Of a stretch of 64,000 bases of DNA, positions 41,992-51,414 are shown piece after piece. Location of the stretch: positions 3,658,001 through 3,722,000 of the forward strand of contig NZ_JBHSWH010000001.1 of assembly GCF_042661025.1 (NCBI RefSeq), given 5' to 3'. Each line of letters opens with the position of its first letter. The stretch's first letter is position 1. This DNA comes from Flexivirga alba (GTDB taxonomy: Bacteria > Actinomycetota > Actinomycetes > Actinomycetales > Dermatophilaceae). The notes beneath the pieces were generated by a model that did not search any database, had not been told where the DNA came from, and saw only the letters and a list, made by a program, of their open reading frames with translations. The position numbers were made by a program, and so were the translations under genes.

Positions 41992-42081
41992 ATCCCCGTG
42001 GTCCTGGAAGCTAGGTCCACGTCACGGGCATCCGGTCGCTGTCGTCATACGCGGAATGCCGTTCGCCGGAAGGTAGAAGAC

Positions 42082-42912
42082 TCAACCCAGTTCGCGAACC
42101 GTCGCGATGACGTCGTCGAGCATCGCCTCGGTGAGACGACCGGTGAAGGTGTTCTGCTGACTGACGTGGTAGCAGCCAACTAGTTCGATGGGTCCGCTCG
42201 GCGTGGACAAAGTGGCGCGGGCACCATGCCCGAATTTCGGCTTCGGTCGCGGGACCTCCCAGCCGATCGCGCGGGCCGTGGAAATGGTTGCGTCCCAACC
42301 GATCCCGCCGAGCACGAGTATGACGCGAAGCCTGTCGGCGGAAAGCTGCAGCTCTTTCTCCAACCACGGCCGGCAGGTCGACTTCTCCCCCGTCGTGGGC
42401 TTGTTCGCCGGTGGCGCGCAGTGCACCGGTGCCGTCATACGTATGCCGTGCAACTGCAGCCCGTCGCCTGCGGCGACCGATGACGACTGAGTCGCGAAAC
42501 CACCGCGATGCAGCGCTCCGAAGATCCAGTCGCCGGATCTGTCCCCGGTGAACATGCGGCCGGTCCGGTTCGCGCCGTTGGCGGCCGGGGCCAGACCGAC
42601 GATCAGCCGGGTGGCGTCGGGATCGCCGAATGATGCGGCCGGCCGGCCCCAGTAGGGCTCCGCCGCGAACGACCTGCGACGACCGGTGGTCGCGATCTCC
42701 TCGCGCCACGCGACGAGCCGCGGGCAGGCGCGGCATACAGACACAAGGGCGTCCAACTCGGCGATCGACCCTGCGGAGCGGGCCAGGCGTCGTACCCCGG
42801 CAGGGGTCTTGGCAACCGGTGTCTGCGCCGTAGCGGGGTCGCCCGGCCAGCCGGTCCCGGGCTCCACCGGAGACTCGAAGGACTGTCCGGTGACGGGATG
42901 GGGATCGCTCAT
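42082..42912 (-). CDS. Family 5 uracil-DNA glycosylase (UdgB-like)
   Basis: 276-residue base-excision repair glycosylase. Four Fe-S-type cysteines are visible (VCRACPRL near 59, PVHCAPP near 165, STCRPW near 178). The substrate loop is GLAPAANGANRTGRMFTGD near residue 105, and the C-terminal loop YHVSQQNTFTGRLTE is present. GLAPA with no catalytic Asp at the usual position is characteristic of family 5. It removes uracil and other deaminated bases. Its ATG overlaps an upstream in-frame ATG of the divergent deacetylase, so the two genes are nearly back to back. Confidence 0.93.
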   Translation of the reverse strand: MSDPHPVTGQSFESPVEPGTGWPGDPATAQTPVAKTPAGVRRLARSAGSIAELDALVSVCRACPRLVAWREEIATTGRRRSFAAEPYWGRPAASFGDPDATRLIVGLAPAANGANRTGRMFTGDRSGDWIFGALHRGGFATQSSSVAAGDGLQLHGIRMTAPVHCAPPANKPTTGEKSTCRPWLEKELQLSADRLRVILVLGGIGWDATISTARAIGWEVPRPKPKFGHGARATLSTPSGPIELVGCYHVSQQNTFTGRLTEAMLDDVIATVRELG

Positions 42913-42958
42913 GACTCACTTGTATCGGGTGTCGGTGGCCCGTGCAAAGATTCCTCAG

Positions 42959-43762
42959 GTGTCGACGATCGTGTTCTTCCACGCCCACCCCGATGACGAG
43001 AGCTCGCAGACCGCCGGTTCGATGTCGCGCGCTTCCGACGAAGGGCACCGGGTCGTTGTCGTCTATGCCACTGGCGGGGAGCACGGTGAGGTGCCCGATG
43101 ATCTCGGGCCGGACGAGACCCTCGCAGCCCGACGCCGTGCCGAGGCCGAGGCGTCAGCCCGCATCACCGGCACCGCACGAGTTGCGTGGCTGGGCTACCA
43201 CGATTCGGGCATGACCGGCTGGGAGCAGAACACTGATCCGATGTCGTTCCACCAAGCGCCGCTCGACGAGGCTGCGGCTCGGCTGTCCACGATCCTGGAC
43301 GAGGAGGACGCCGACGTGCTCGTCGGTTACGACTGGCACGGCAGCTACGGCCACCCCGACCACGTCAAGGTCCATGCGGTCACATACGCCGCTGCCGCGA
43401 GGGCCGCCCGCGCACCACGGGTGCTCGAGGAGACCATGAACCGCGACGTCATGCGGACCCAGATGCAGGCTGCTCGCGACGCTGGCATGGGTGAGTCGTT
43501 CGACCCGGACGGGCCGATGGACGACGGCAACCCGATGGGTATGCCGGAAGCCGAACTTCACTGGGCCGTGGACGTTTCCGGCTACATCGAGCGCATTCGT
43601 GCTGCCATGCAGGCGCATCGCAGCCAGGTGTCCGACATCGGCATGTTCATGTCGATGCCGCCCGAGGTCTTCGCCGCTGCGTTCGGCACCGAATATTTCA
43701 TCGAGCGCGGCCGCCCTGCCGGCATGGTGCACGGCTGGTTCCTCGACGCGTCGTCTCGCTGA
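42959..43762 (+). CDS. PIG-L family deacetylase (MshB/Mca-like)
   Basis: 267-residue zinc-dependent N-acetylglucosaminyl deacetylase-fold enzyme with metal motif HAHPDDE (residues 8-14), GEHGEVPDDLG and the third ligand region GYDWHGSYGHPDHVKVH. Family members deacetylate GlcNAc-inositol or hydrolyse mycothiol conjugates. The GTG at 42959 matches the conserved family start. ATG 42911 is possible but would overlap the uracil-glycosylase start. It is followed after 19 bp by a MaoC-like gene. The substrate is not determined. Confidence 0.87.
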   Translation: MSTIVFFHAHPDDESSQTAGSMSRASDEGHRVVVVYATGGEHGEVPDDLGPDETLAARRRAEAEASARITGTARVAWLGYHDSGMTGWEQNTDPMSFHQAPLDEAAARLSTILDEEDADVLVGYDWHGSYGHPDHVKVHAVTYAAAARAARAPRVLEETMNRDVMRTQMQAARDAGMGESFDPDGPMDDGNPMGMPEAELHWAVDVSGYIERIRAAMQAHRSQVSDIGMFMSMPPEVFAAAFGTEYFIERGRPAGMVHGWFLDASSR

Positions 43763-43781
43763 TCCGGAGGACTCCAGAATC

Positions 43782-44270
43782 ATGAATGGCGAAGAGTCCG
43801 CTCAGACCGGCACGCCACAGCTGCTGTCCGCCGAGGCTCTGCCTGTAGGACGTGAAATCTCTTGCGGCAGCTACGAAGTCACCGAGGAAAGCATCCGCGA
43901 TTTCGCCTCGCAGTGGGACCCGCAATACTTCCACGTCGATCGCGCACGCGCGGCGGACAGCGACTTCGGTGGCTTGATCGCCAGTGGGCTGCACGCGATG
44001 TCCATTTATCAGCGGCTCGTTGTCACTGCCTTCTATCAGCGGTATGACGTCATCGCCGGCCGCCGTTTCCGACAGGTCAACTTCCTGCGGCCGGTCCGCG
44101 CCGGAGACGTGCTGACCTGCACGGCGATCGTGCAATCGGTCGACCCGGACAAACCCGGCCGGTCCACCGTCATCATCGACGGCTACCTGCACAATCAGGA
44201 TGGCAAGCCCGTGCTGGAGCTCGAGCTGGACTGTCTAGTGCGGTCGCAACTACCGGCCGTGCCGGACTGA
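43782..44270 (+). CDS. MaoC-like hot-dog dehydratase
   Basis: 162-residue hot-dog protein with a hydratase-2-like region FASQWDPQYFHVD followed by FGGLIASGLHAMSIYQRL. The His-Asp pattern is atypical compared with the FRTPIAHG motif of the gene at 29241. GGAGG lies about 12 bases before ATG 43782. Thought to act on a CoA thioester, but no operon partner points to a pathway. It follows the PIG-L gene and converges with the methyltransferase. Confidence 0.85.
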   Translation: MNGEESAQTGTPQLLSAEALPVGREISCGSYEVTEESIRDFASQWDPQYFHVDRARAADSDFGGLIASGLHAMSIYQRLVVTAFYQRYDVIAGRRFRQVNFLRPVRAGDVLTCTAIVQSVDPDKPGRSTVIIDGYLHNQDGKPVLELELDCLVRSQLPAVPD

Positions 44271-44283
44271 CGCCGAGACCCAC

Positions 44284-45048
44284 TCAGGGACGGTGCACGC
44301 GCACCAGCAACCGCGTGGAATGCGCCACGAAAGCTCCATCGGCCCGGATCCGCTCGTCCAGCGCACGCAGTTGCTCGGCATACCGCTGCACGCTGAAGTC
44401 GGGCACCCACCACACGCACTTGCGCAGAATGTAGACGACCGCTCCGATGTCGAAGAACTCCATCCGGCAGCGGGCGCTGCGGATCTCATCAACGACCAGG
44501 CCGGCCGCCGTCGCACCCTCCTGGTCGTGCCGCGGGTGTCGCCCGTCGCGGACCTCGGCAGGCAGTGGGCCCAGGAACCACTCGATGAGTTCGAAGGCCG
44601 ACGCCGGTCCCACGTGCTGCCCCAGGTAACGGCCATCGGGTCGCAGCACCCGAGCCACCTCTGACCACGGTGTCGACACAGGATGGCGGGACGACACCAA
44701 CTCGAACGACCCGTCCGGCCACGGCAGCGGTTCGTCGACGTCGGCAGCGACCACCTCGACTCCCCTGGGAACCAATCGTTTTCGCGCAACCTCAACATTC
44801 GGTGGCCAGCCTTCTGTCACGGCCGTGAAGGCAGGCAGGATCGGCGCCGAGTCCAGCACTTCTCCGCCGCCGGTCTGCAGGTCCAGGGCACTGTCAACCT
44901 CGGACAGCGTCGCAGCCAGCATTCGCGCATAGCCCCACTCGGGGCGTTCTTCGGTGGCGCGTCCATCCAGCCAGGAGAAGTCCCAGCCCGACACGTTCAC
45001 CGTGGCCGCTTCGTCGATCAGTTCGTCATACGAGCGCATACCTTCCAT
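44284..45048 (-). CDS. SAM-dependent methyltransferase
   Basis: 254-residue class I methyltransferase: ALDLQTGGGEVLDSAP (SAM-binding motif I variant, near residue 56), VVAADVDEPLPWPDGSFELVSSRHPV (acidic and post-I motifs) and VLRPDGRYLGQHVGP. It most resembles the Ubie/BioC-like group. Start ATG 45048, or 45039, is uncertain. A GGAAGG lies too close to the latter. No substrate is indicated. It is divergent from the FadD-like gene at 45203. Confidence 0.85.
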   Translation of the reverse strand: MEGMRSYDELIDEAATVNVSGWDFSWLDGRATEERPEWGYARMLAATLSEVDSALDLQTGGGEVLDSAPILPAFTAVTEGWPPNVEVARKRLVPRGVEVVAADVDEPLPWPDGSFELVSSRHPVSTPWSEVARVLRPDGRYLGQHVGPASAFELIEWFLGPLPAEVRDGRHPRHDQEGATAAGLVVDEIRSARCRMEFFDIGAVVYILRKCVWWVPDFSVQRYAEQLRALDERIRADGAFVAHSTRLLVRVHRP

Positions 45049-45202
45049 GCTGCTGCCGCAGTCAACCGGGTATCTGCCGAACGGGAACCCCACTCCCGAC
45101 GGTGGCGTGGTTTATGTCGCCTGTCGTGACCTGGACCGGCGCATACTGGCAGGGCTCTGCGCTCTCCCTCTGCACACCAGATCTCTCCGCCAGGAGCACG
45201 CC

Positions 45203-46720
45203 ATGGCACATCTCGCCGAGGTCCTCTCTCGGACTGCTGCTCGGGTCCCCGACAGGGTGGCGCTGCAGTTCGGTTCGACCGCAACGACCTACGCCGAGCT
45301 GGACGGACAGGTCAATCAACTCGCCCGCGAACTGGCGGCGCACGGGCTGCACAAGGGCGACCGGCTGGTCCTGCTTTCCGGCAACAGCGATGCCTTCGTC
45401 GTGGCCCTGTATGCCGGACTGCGGCTCGGAGCGGTCCTCGTGCCGGTCAATCCGCGATCCGCCCCGCCGGAGATCGACTATTTCGTCTCCGACTCCGGCG
45501 CCGTGATGCTGCTGTTCGGGACCGAGATGCTCGAGCCGGTTCGCACATGGCGATGCGCAGCCGCTCCGAGCACGCTGATCCCGTCGTTCGCACTCGGTGC
45601 GGCCGACGGGTTCGACGACATCCTCACCGCCGCTTCCCGGCGCTCGACCGAGCCACTCGGCGTAGAACTACACGAGAACGACGACGCGCTGATCATCTAC
45701 ACCTCCGGGACGACGGGCCGGCCAAAGGGTGCGCTGCTCGACCAGCACCGCGTCCTCTGGGTAGGCGTCAACACGGCGCTCGGCCTCGGTCTGCGCGAAG
45801 GCGAGCGGATGCTGCATGTGGCACCGCTCTACCACTCCGCCACACTGAACATGCTGCTCATCGGCGGCATGATGTATGGCGCAACGCACGTCATACTGCC
45901 CAGCTTCGACCCGGCGCAGGTGTTGGCCACCATCGAGCGCGAGCGGATCAGCTTCTTCTTCGGTGTCCCGACGATGTACACCTTCATGTTGCGCGACCCG
46001 TCGGTGTCGACACTCGACCTGTCCAGTCTGCGGGTCTGCATGTACGGCGCGGCACCGATGCCCGCCACCACGGCCCGCGCACTGATGGCGGCGCTGCCGA
46101 ACACAGCCGTCATTCAGGCCTGCGGCCAGACCGAGGGCGGACCGGGAGGCATGCTGCTGCAACACGACGAGGTCCTCGCGAAGCCGAGCGCCAGCGGCCG
46201 GCGCGCGATCCCGAACACGGAGGTCCGCATCGTCGATCCCGACGGCGACGACGTGGCAGCTGGCGAGGTCGGTGAGATGATCATGCGCGGCGAAACGATG
46301 ATGAAGGGCTACTGGGGCAAACCGGAGGCCACGGCAGAGACTGTCCGGGACGGGTGGCTGCACACCGGAGACCTCGCCACGATCGACGACGAGGGCTACA
46401 TCACCATCGTCGACCGGATGAAGGACATGATCATCACCGGCGGCCACAACGTCTACTCCGCCGAGGTCGAGAAGGCACTCGCCGGACACCCAGCGGTGGG
46501 TGACGTGGCCGTCATCGGCCGGCCCGACGATGTGTATGGCGAACGTGTCGTGGCGGTGGTCACGCCACGGGAGGGAACCGAGCTCACGCTGGACGAGCTG
46601 GTGGAATTCGGCGCCACCCAGCTCAGTGCCTACAAGCTGCCACGGGAGCTGGTCATCGGCCAGATCCCCCGCAACCCGTCGGGCAAGATTCTCAAGCACA
46701 CGTTGCGGGACCAGTTGTGA
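45203..46720 (+). CDS. AMP-forming fatty acyl-CoA synthetase (FadD-like)
   Basis: 505-residue ANL-family ligase activating a carboxylic acid via an acyl-AMP. It has P-loop YTSGTTGRPKGALLDQ (A3, near 175), YGAAPMP, QACGQTEGG (A5), WLHTGDLATIDDEGYITIVDRMKDMIITGGHNVYS (A7-A8) and the C-terminal lysine region NPSGKILKHTLRDQL. AGGAG is 7 bases before ATG 45203. It is a single gene. Acyl chain specificity cannot be read. It is distinct in type (AMP-forming) from the ADP-forming ligase at 7144. Confidence 0.93.
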   Translation: MAHLAEVLSRTAARVPDRVALQFGSTATTYAELDGQVNQLARELAAHGLHKGDRLVLLSGNSDAFVVALYAGLRLGAVLVPVNPRSAPPEIDYFVSDSGAVMLLFGTEMLEPVRTWRCAAAPSTLIPSFALGAADGFDDILTAASRRSTEPLGVELHENDDALIIYTSGTTGRPKGALLDQHRVLWVGVNTALGLGLREGERMLHVAPLYHSATLNMLLIGGMMYGATHVILPSFDPAQVLATIERERISFFFGVPTMYTFMLRDPSVSTLDLSSLRVCMYGAAPMPATTARALMAALPNTAVIQACGQTEGGPGGMLLQHDEVLAKPSASGRRAIPNTEVRIVDPDGDDVAAGEVGEMIMRGETMMKGYWGKPEATAETVRDGWLHTGDLATIDDEGYITIVDRMKDMIITGGHNVYSAEVEKALAGHPAVGDVAVIGRPDDVYGERVVAVVTPREGTELTLDELVEFGATQLSAYKLPRELVIGQIPRNPSGKILKHTLRDQL

Positions 46721-46755
46721 CGAGCAGCACCGTCCACGCCGGCTGACCGGTCACC

Positions 46756-48162
46756 TCACCACTGCGGCGGGTCCGCCTTGCTCAACTCCGGGTCGTCGAC
46801 ACGGAACGTGAGTACCCGGCCCGGCCGGGTTGTCGGTCCCTCGAAGCGCACGGTGACCCGGCCGAGGCCACTGCCCCAGACCCAGCCGGCGCCGTACTCG
46901 GAGTGCGCGATGTCCTGACCCGGCCACCATGTCGGTGGTCCGTCGCCCGTGTATGCCGCCGGACTGGGCGTGCGTCGAACGTCGCCGGCCGGGGTGGCCG
47001 GCACGTCCATATCCACGGCCGCCTCCTCCGGCTCGGTCCCGTCGGAATCGGTGAAGGGCAACTGAGCCGCTAAGTGCACCTCCGGCTCGTCGAACCGGAG
47101 TTGCTCCTGCGCGTGCGCGCTCAGCCCCGAAACGCCAACACCCAACAACCGCAGGCCGTTCGAGACGTCGACCCCTGCAAGCAACCGCCGTGCCACGTCG
47201 AGGATCACCCCGGCATCCCCGGTGGGGTGCAGCAATGTCTCCGAGCGGGTAGAGGTGGCGAAGTCGTGCTGCCGAACCTTGATGGTGACAGTTCGCGCGA
47301 ACGCCGCTGACTTGCCGAGTCGCGCCGCGGTCCGCCGGGCCAGACTGACCAGCTCGGCGTCCAGTACCTCACGATCGACGACATCGTGCTCGAAGGTCTC
47401 CTCGGCGGAGACGCTCTTGGCCTCTCGCTCGACCACGACCTCCCGATCGTCCCGTGCCCGCGCCAACTCGTGCAGGCTGCCGCCGTGTGCCGAGCCGAAG
47501 ATGCTCACCAGGTCGGCGCGCTCCATGCGCTGCAGGTCGGCGACCGTCTCAACTCCGAACGACCTCAGCCGGGCCTCGGTGGCCGGACCGATCCCGCTCA
47601 CGACACGCACCGACAGCGGCCCGAGCAATTGCAGCTCTCGCCCCGGCGGCACGACGACCAGCCCGGCCGGCTTCTCCAGCTCGGACCCGATCTTGGCCAG
47701 CATCTTGGAGCTCGCGATGCCCGCCGATGCGGTCAAACCGCCTGTGGCATCTTGGATTTCGGCGATCAGCCGCTCGGCGACGGCTCGCACTCCGGCAGCA
47801 CTCAGGTCGATGTCCGCGGCTGCGGCGAGGTCGACATACGCCTCGTCGACGCTGACCTGCTCCACGACAGGCGACACCGAACGCAAGAGGTCCATGACGA
47901 TGCGACTGGACTCGCGATAGGCGTCACCGCGTGGGTAGAGGAATGCCGTTCCTGACGGGCACCGGCGCCGTGCCTCGGCCGTCGGCATCGCCGACCGGGC
48001 GCCGAACCGGCGGGCTTCGTATGACGCGGTCGCCACCACTCCGCGGGCACCGATCCCACCGACGCACACCGGTTTACCGCGCAGTGAGGGCTTGTCGCGC
48101 TGCTCGACCGCTGCGAAGAATGCGTCGAGGTCCAGATGCATGATGCTGGCCGTGGATCGCAC
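46756..48162 (-). CDS. dinB: DNA polymerase IV (Y-family)
   Basis: Translesion polymerase of 468 residues: MHLDLDAFFAAVEQ (catalytic Asp), YEARRFGARSAMPTAEARRRCP, VSVDEAYVDL (catalytic Asp-Glu), helix-hairpin-helix GIGPATEARLRSFGVETVADLQ and a little-finger domain. A C-terminal extension (PTWWPGQDIAHSEYGAGWVWGSG, then VTVRFE and DPEL) is typical of actinobacterial DinB. I use the GTG at 48162. An ATG at 48141 begins directly at the conserved block. No SOS box was identified upstream. Confidence 0.95.
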   Translation of the reverse strand: MRSTASIMHLDLDAFFAAVEQRDKPSLRGKPVCVGGIGARGVVATASYEARRFGARSAMPTAEARRRCPSGTAFLYPRGDAYRESSRIVMDLLRSVSPVVEQVSVDEAYVDLAAAADIDLSAAGVRAVAERLIAEIQDATGGLTASAGIASSKMLAKIGSELEKPAGLVVVPPGRELQLLGPLSVRVVSGIGPATEARLRSFGVETVADLQRMERADLVSIFGSAHGGSLHELARARDDREVVVEREAKSVSAEETFEHDVVDREVLDAELVSLARRTAARLGKSAAFARTVTIKVRQHDFATSTRSETLLHPTGDAGVILDVARRLLAGVDVSNGLRLLGVGVSGLSAHAQEQLRFDEPEVHLAAQLPFTDSDGTEPEEAAVDMDVPATPAGDVRRTPSPAAYTGDGPPTWWPGQDIAHSEYGAGWVWGSGLGRVTVRFEGPTTRPGRVLTFRVDDPELSKADPPQW

Positions 48163-48179
48163 TGCGCCATTCTCCCTGA

Positions 48180-49224
48180 TCAGAGGGTCAGCACGACCTT
48201 GACGTCGTCGTCCTGGAGCGCGAACGCGTCGGCAAACTTCTCCAGCGGCACTCGTCGGGTGACCAACCGCTCCAACCATTTCAGGTCGGCAGCCGCGAGC
48301 GCTTTCGCCGCCGCTTCGTAGTGGCGCAGGTTGGCATTCACCGAGCCCACGACCGCGCCGTTGCCCAGCACCGCCACTCGGTTGATGGTGCCGAGGTCGA
48401 CGGTCTCCTGATCACCGGGGTCGGAGATGCCGGTCAGGACGGTGATGGCATACGGCTTGGGGTTGCCGAGCGCAGCCTTGATGACCGGTGTTGCACCGGT
48501 CCCCTCGATGATGACGTCGGGTTCGATCGTGTCGATCACCTTGTCGACGGGGTCGGAGTGATAGGTCCCGCCAAGGTCTTTGACCAGTTGCGGCTTCGGG
48601 CCGTCCTTCACCCGGTCCAGCACGTGCACGTCGAGCCCGCGGGCAGCGCCGATCATCGCGGCCAGGAGGCCGATCGGCCCGGCACCGGTGATCAGCACCG
48701 AATGCGGCTCGAACCACGCACGGCCACCGATTCGGTCGACCTGCTCCCACGCTTTCGCGACCACCGTGGTCGGCTCCATCAGCATGCCTACCGACTCCAG
48801 CGCCGGGTCGAGCTTCACCGCATGCTCGGCATGGACCCGCCACTGCTCTGCCGCGAACCCGTGCAACGACTTGATGCCGTGCTCGGTGTATTCGCCGTTC
48901 CGGCACATGTCCCACTCACCGTGCGCGCATGCGCCGCACGGCTTCGGGTCAGGCATCCGCACCACGCCGACGATCAGGTCACCGGCGGCGAAACCACTCC
49001 TCCGGCGCTTCTCGCACCCGGCCGAGCGACTCGTGACCGAGGATCAGCCGCTCCGAGCCCTCCGGCGCCCACCCGTAATCCCCGTCGGCGAGCTCGTGGT
49101 CCGTGCCGCACACGCCGACGGCAAGGCCGTCGACCAGGACATCCCCGAGAGCCGTGTCCGGCTCGGGCATGTCCTCCACCGCAAGGCTGCCGGACTTTCC
49201 AGGGATGACCGTGAGTGCTCGCAT
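48180..49224 (-). pseudogene. Zinc-dependent glucose 1-dehydrogenase-like MDR, interrupted by a frameshift
   Basis: Zn-dependent medium-chain dehydrogenase. The first frame (ATG 49224) gives MRALTVIPGKSGSL, the catalytic-zinc region VGVCGTDHELADG and LILGHESLGRV. The second frame resumes GFAAGDLIVGVVRMPDPKPC with the structural-zinc cysteines CGACAHGEWDMC, then the Rossmann loop ITGAGPIGLLAA, ending at 48180. The break is at about 48996-49003 and needs +1 or -2 bases to restore a chain of about 347 residues. The order and motifs match archaeal/bacterial glucose dehydrogenases. Confidence 0.85.
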
Positions 49225-49286
49225 GTCGTCGAAGTTACCGGACGTCCTCGGGAGAACTGGTGAACCCCGGGCCAACGGCCGGTGCG

Positions 49287-51374
49287 TCAGCCAATTGTTC
49301 GATGCAGCAACAGCGGAAGTATGACGCGAGCTCCCGCCATACGCAGTCTTGCGGCGGCGACCGTGACGACCCAACCGGACGATGAGGCGTCGACGACGAG
49401 GAGCACAGATTGTCCGGCAGCATCGGGAGTCTCGCTGTCTTCCAAGGCATCTCGCCAGAAGGTGGCTTCATCGACCGACGTCGCATCTGCCGGTGGTGTC
49501 GCGTCGACCGCCCAGCGCTGCACCGGAAGCCGTCCCGCCGCACCGAGTGCGTCGGCCACGCCGCCGACCAACCGAGGATGCCCGGCAGCGCTCAGCGCCA
49601 CGATCAGCTCCGGACGTTCGCTCCAGGTCCACTGCGCCAGGGTGCGCACACACGCTTCGACGAGATCGGCGGGCGGCGGCGCGTCGGACCGCAGCGCGCC
49701 GGCCAGCAGGTCGCCCCACTCGGGCGCGTCGGCGTGCACGATCACCCGGCCCTCCTCGGCAGCCTCGGCCGCGGGGATCCGGCCGCGCCGACCAAAAGTG
49801 CCACCGGGCCACATCTTGCGCGACTCCAGAACCTGCTGCCCCGAACGGAGCAGCTGCCGCACCCCGGTGATCGTCTCAGCGGCAGCGCCTGGCTGCAGTG
49901 GGTCCGGCAACCGGCCCAGACACACCGAGCATCGGCCGCAGGGCTCTGCCTCCGGATCGTCGAGCGACTGCTGCAGCAGTTGCATCAGGCATTGGTCGCC
50001 GCGGATGTAGCTGCGCATGATGTCGGCCTCGCGGCGGCGGACCGCGAGCACACCGTCGTAATGCGCCTGGTCATAGCTCCACTCGGTGCCGGTCGCGCTC
50101 CATCCGTCGGCGGTGCGCTCGGTGATGCCATCGACCGCGAGCTGCTTGAGCAACAGATCGACCTTGGTGCGACGCAGTCCGCTCTCTGCCTCCAGCTGCG
50201 GCACCGACATCGGCTGCCCCGCTCCGCCGAGCGCATCGAGCAGTCGGCGCACCTGCGGCTCCTTGGGGATGGTCGCGGTCGCGAAATAGTCCCAAACGCC
50301 GTCATCCCCCGCGGACGGCAACAGCGCCACCAGCGCATGATCGATCGCACGGCCGGCACGACCGACCTGCTGGTAATAGGACACCGGCGACGGCGGCGCC
50401 CCGACGTGTATGACGAACCCCAGATCCGGCTTGTCGTAGCCCATCCCGAGCGCCGAGGTGGCCACGAGCGCCTTGACCCGGTTGCCGCGCAGGTCTTCCT
50501 CCAGGGCTTCCCGCGAGTCGGAGTCCAGCTGCCCGGTGTATGCCGCCACAGGCACATCCGCGCCATGGCGACTGCGGATGGCTTCGGTCAGTCGACCTGC
50601 GTCGGCGACCGTCAGCGTGTAGACGATGCCCGAGCCCGGCAGTTGCGGCAGATGATCGACCACCCACGCAAAACGCTGTAGCGGGTCTAGTTGCGGAAGC
50701 ACCGCAAGCTGCAGACTGGCCCGCGCCAGCGGGCCGCGCAGGACGAGTGTGCCCTCGCCGAACTGCGCCGCAATGTCATCGACCACCCGCGCATTGGCGG
50801 TTGCGGTGGTCGCCAGCACGGGAGTCTCCGGGTTGAGCCGGCGCAGCACGTCCGTCACCCGGCGGTAGTCGGGCCGGAAGTCATGTCCCCAGTCGGACAC
50901 CGAGTGCGCTTCGTCGACCACGACCAGCCCGAGGGCGCCAGTCAGCGACTTCATCACCCGCGCACCGAACGTCGGGTTGGCCAGCCGCTCCGGTGAGACC
51001 AGCAGCACGTCGATCGCGCCAGCGGCGAGATCTTCCTCGATCTGTTGCCATTGACCGATATTGGAGCTGTTGAGCGTCGCCGCCCGCAGGCCGGCACGCT
51101 CGGCCGCGGCGACCTGGTCGCGCATCAGCGACAGCAACGGAGAGATGACCAGGGTCGGTCCCCGCCCCTGCGCCCTCAGCCAGGACGTGGCGATCCAGTA
51201 GACCGCGGACTTGCCCCAGCCGGTCGCCTGCACGACAAGCACGCGCGCACCCGGCCGAGTCAGCGCCTGCAGCGCTTCCAGCTGTCCGTCACGCAGCCGC
51301 GCACCAGGACCGGCGAGAACCCTCAGGGTTTCGTCGGCGACGGTCTCGATCGCCCTAGAAGTCACGCTCGTCAT
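49287..51374 (-). CDS. RecQ-family ATP-dependent DNA helicase
   Basis: 695 residues with superfamily 2 helicase motifs: VVQATGWGKSAVYW (motif I), SPLLSLMRDQ (Ia), VVVDEAHSVSDWGHDFRPDYRR (DEAH plus the RecQ aromatic loop), ATTATA (III) and YYQQVGRAGR (VI). A four-Cys zinc region (CLMQ...CGRCSVCLG) follows near residue 450. The C-terminal part has a phosphoribosyltransferase-like look (SVLLVVDASSSGWVVT) rather than HRDC, as in a known actinobacterial subgroup. ATG 51374 starts the conserved N-terminus. Confidence 0.92.
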   Translation of the reverse strand: MTSVTSRAIETVADETLRVLAGPGARLRDGQLEALQALTRPGARVLVVQATGWGKSAVYWIATSWLRAQGRGPTLVISPLLSLMRDQVAAAERAGLRAATLNSSNIGQWQQIEEDLAAGAIDVLLVSPERLANPTFGARVMKSLTGALGLVVVDEAHSVSDWGHDFRPDYRRVTDVLRRLNPETPVLATTATANARVVDDIAAQFGEGTLVLRGPLARASLQLAVLPQLDPLQRFAWVVDHLPQLPGSGIVYTLTVADAGRLTEAIRSRHGADVPVAAYTGQLDSDSREALEEDLRGNRVKALVATSALGMGYDKPDLGFVIHVGAPPSPVSYYQQVGRAGRAIDHALVALLPSAGDDGVWDYFATATIPKEPQVRRLLDALGGAGQPMSVPQLEAESGLRRTKVDLLLKQLAVDGITERTADGWSATGTEWSYDQAHYDGVLAVRRREADIMRSYIRGDQCLMQLLQQSLDDPEAEPCGRCSVCLGRLPDPLQPGAAAETITGVRQLLRSGQQVLESRKMWPGGTFGRRGRIPAAEAAEEGRVIVHADAPEWGDLLAGALRSDAPPPADLVEACVRTLAQWTWSERPELIVALSAAGHPRLVGGVADALGAAGRLPVQRWAVDATPPADATSVDEATFWRDALEDSETPDAAGQSVLLVVDASSSGWVVTVAAARLRMAGARVILPLLLHRTIG

Positions 51375-51414
51375 GGTGTCAGTCTGTGAGTCGGCACTGA
51401 CAACCACCGCGCTG

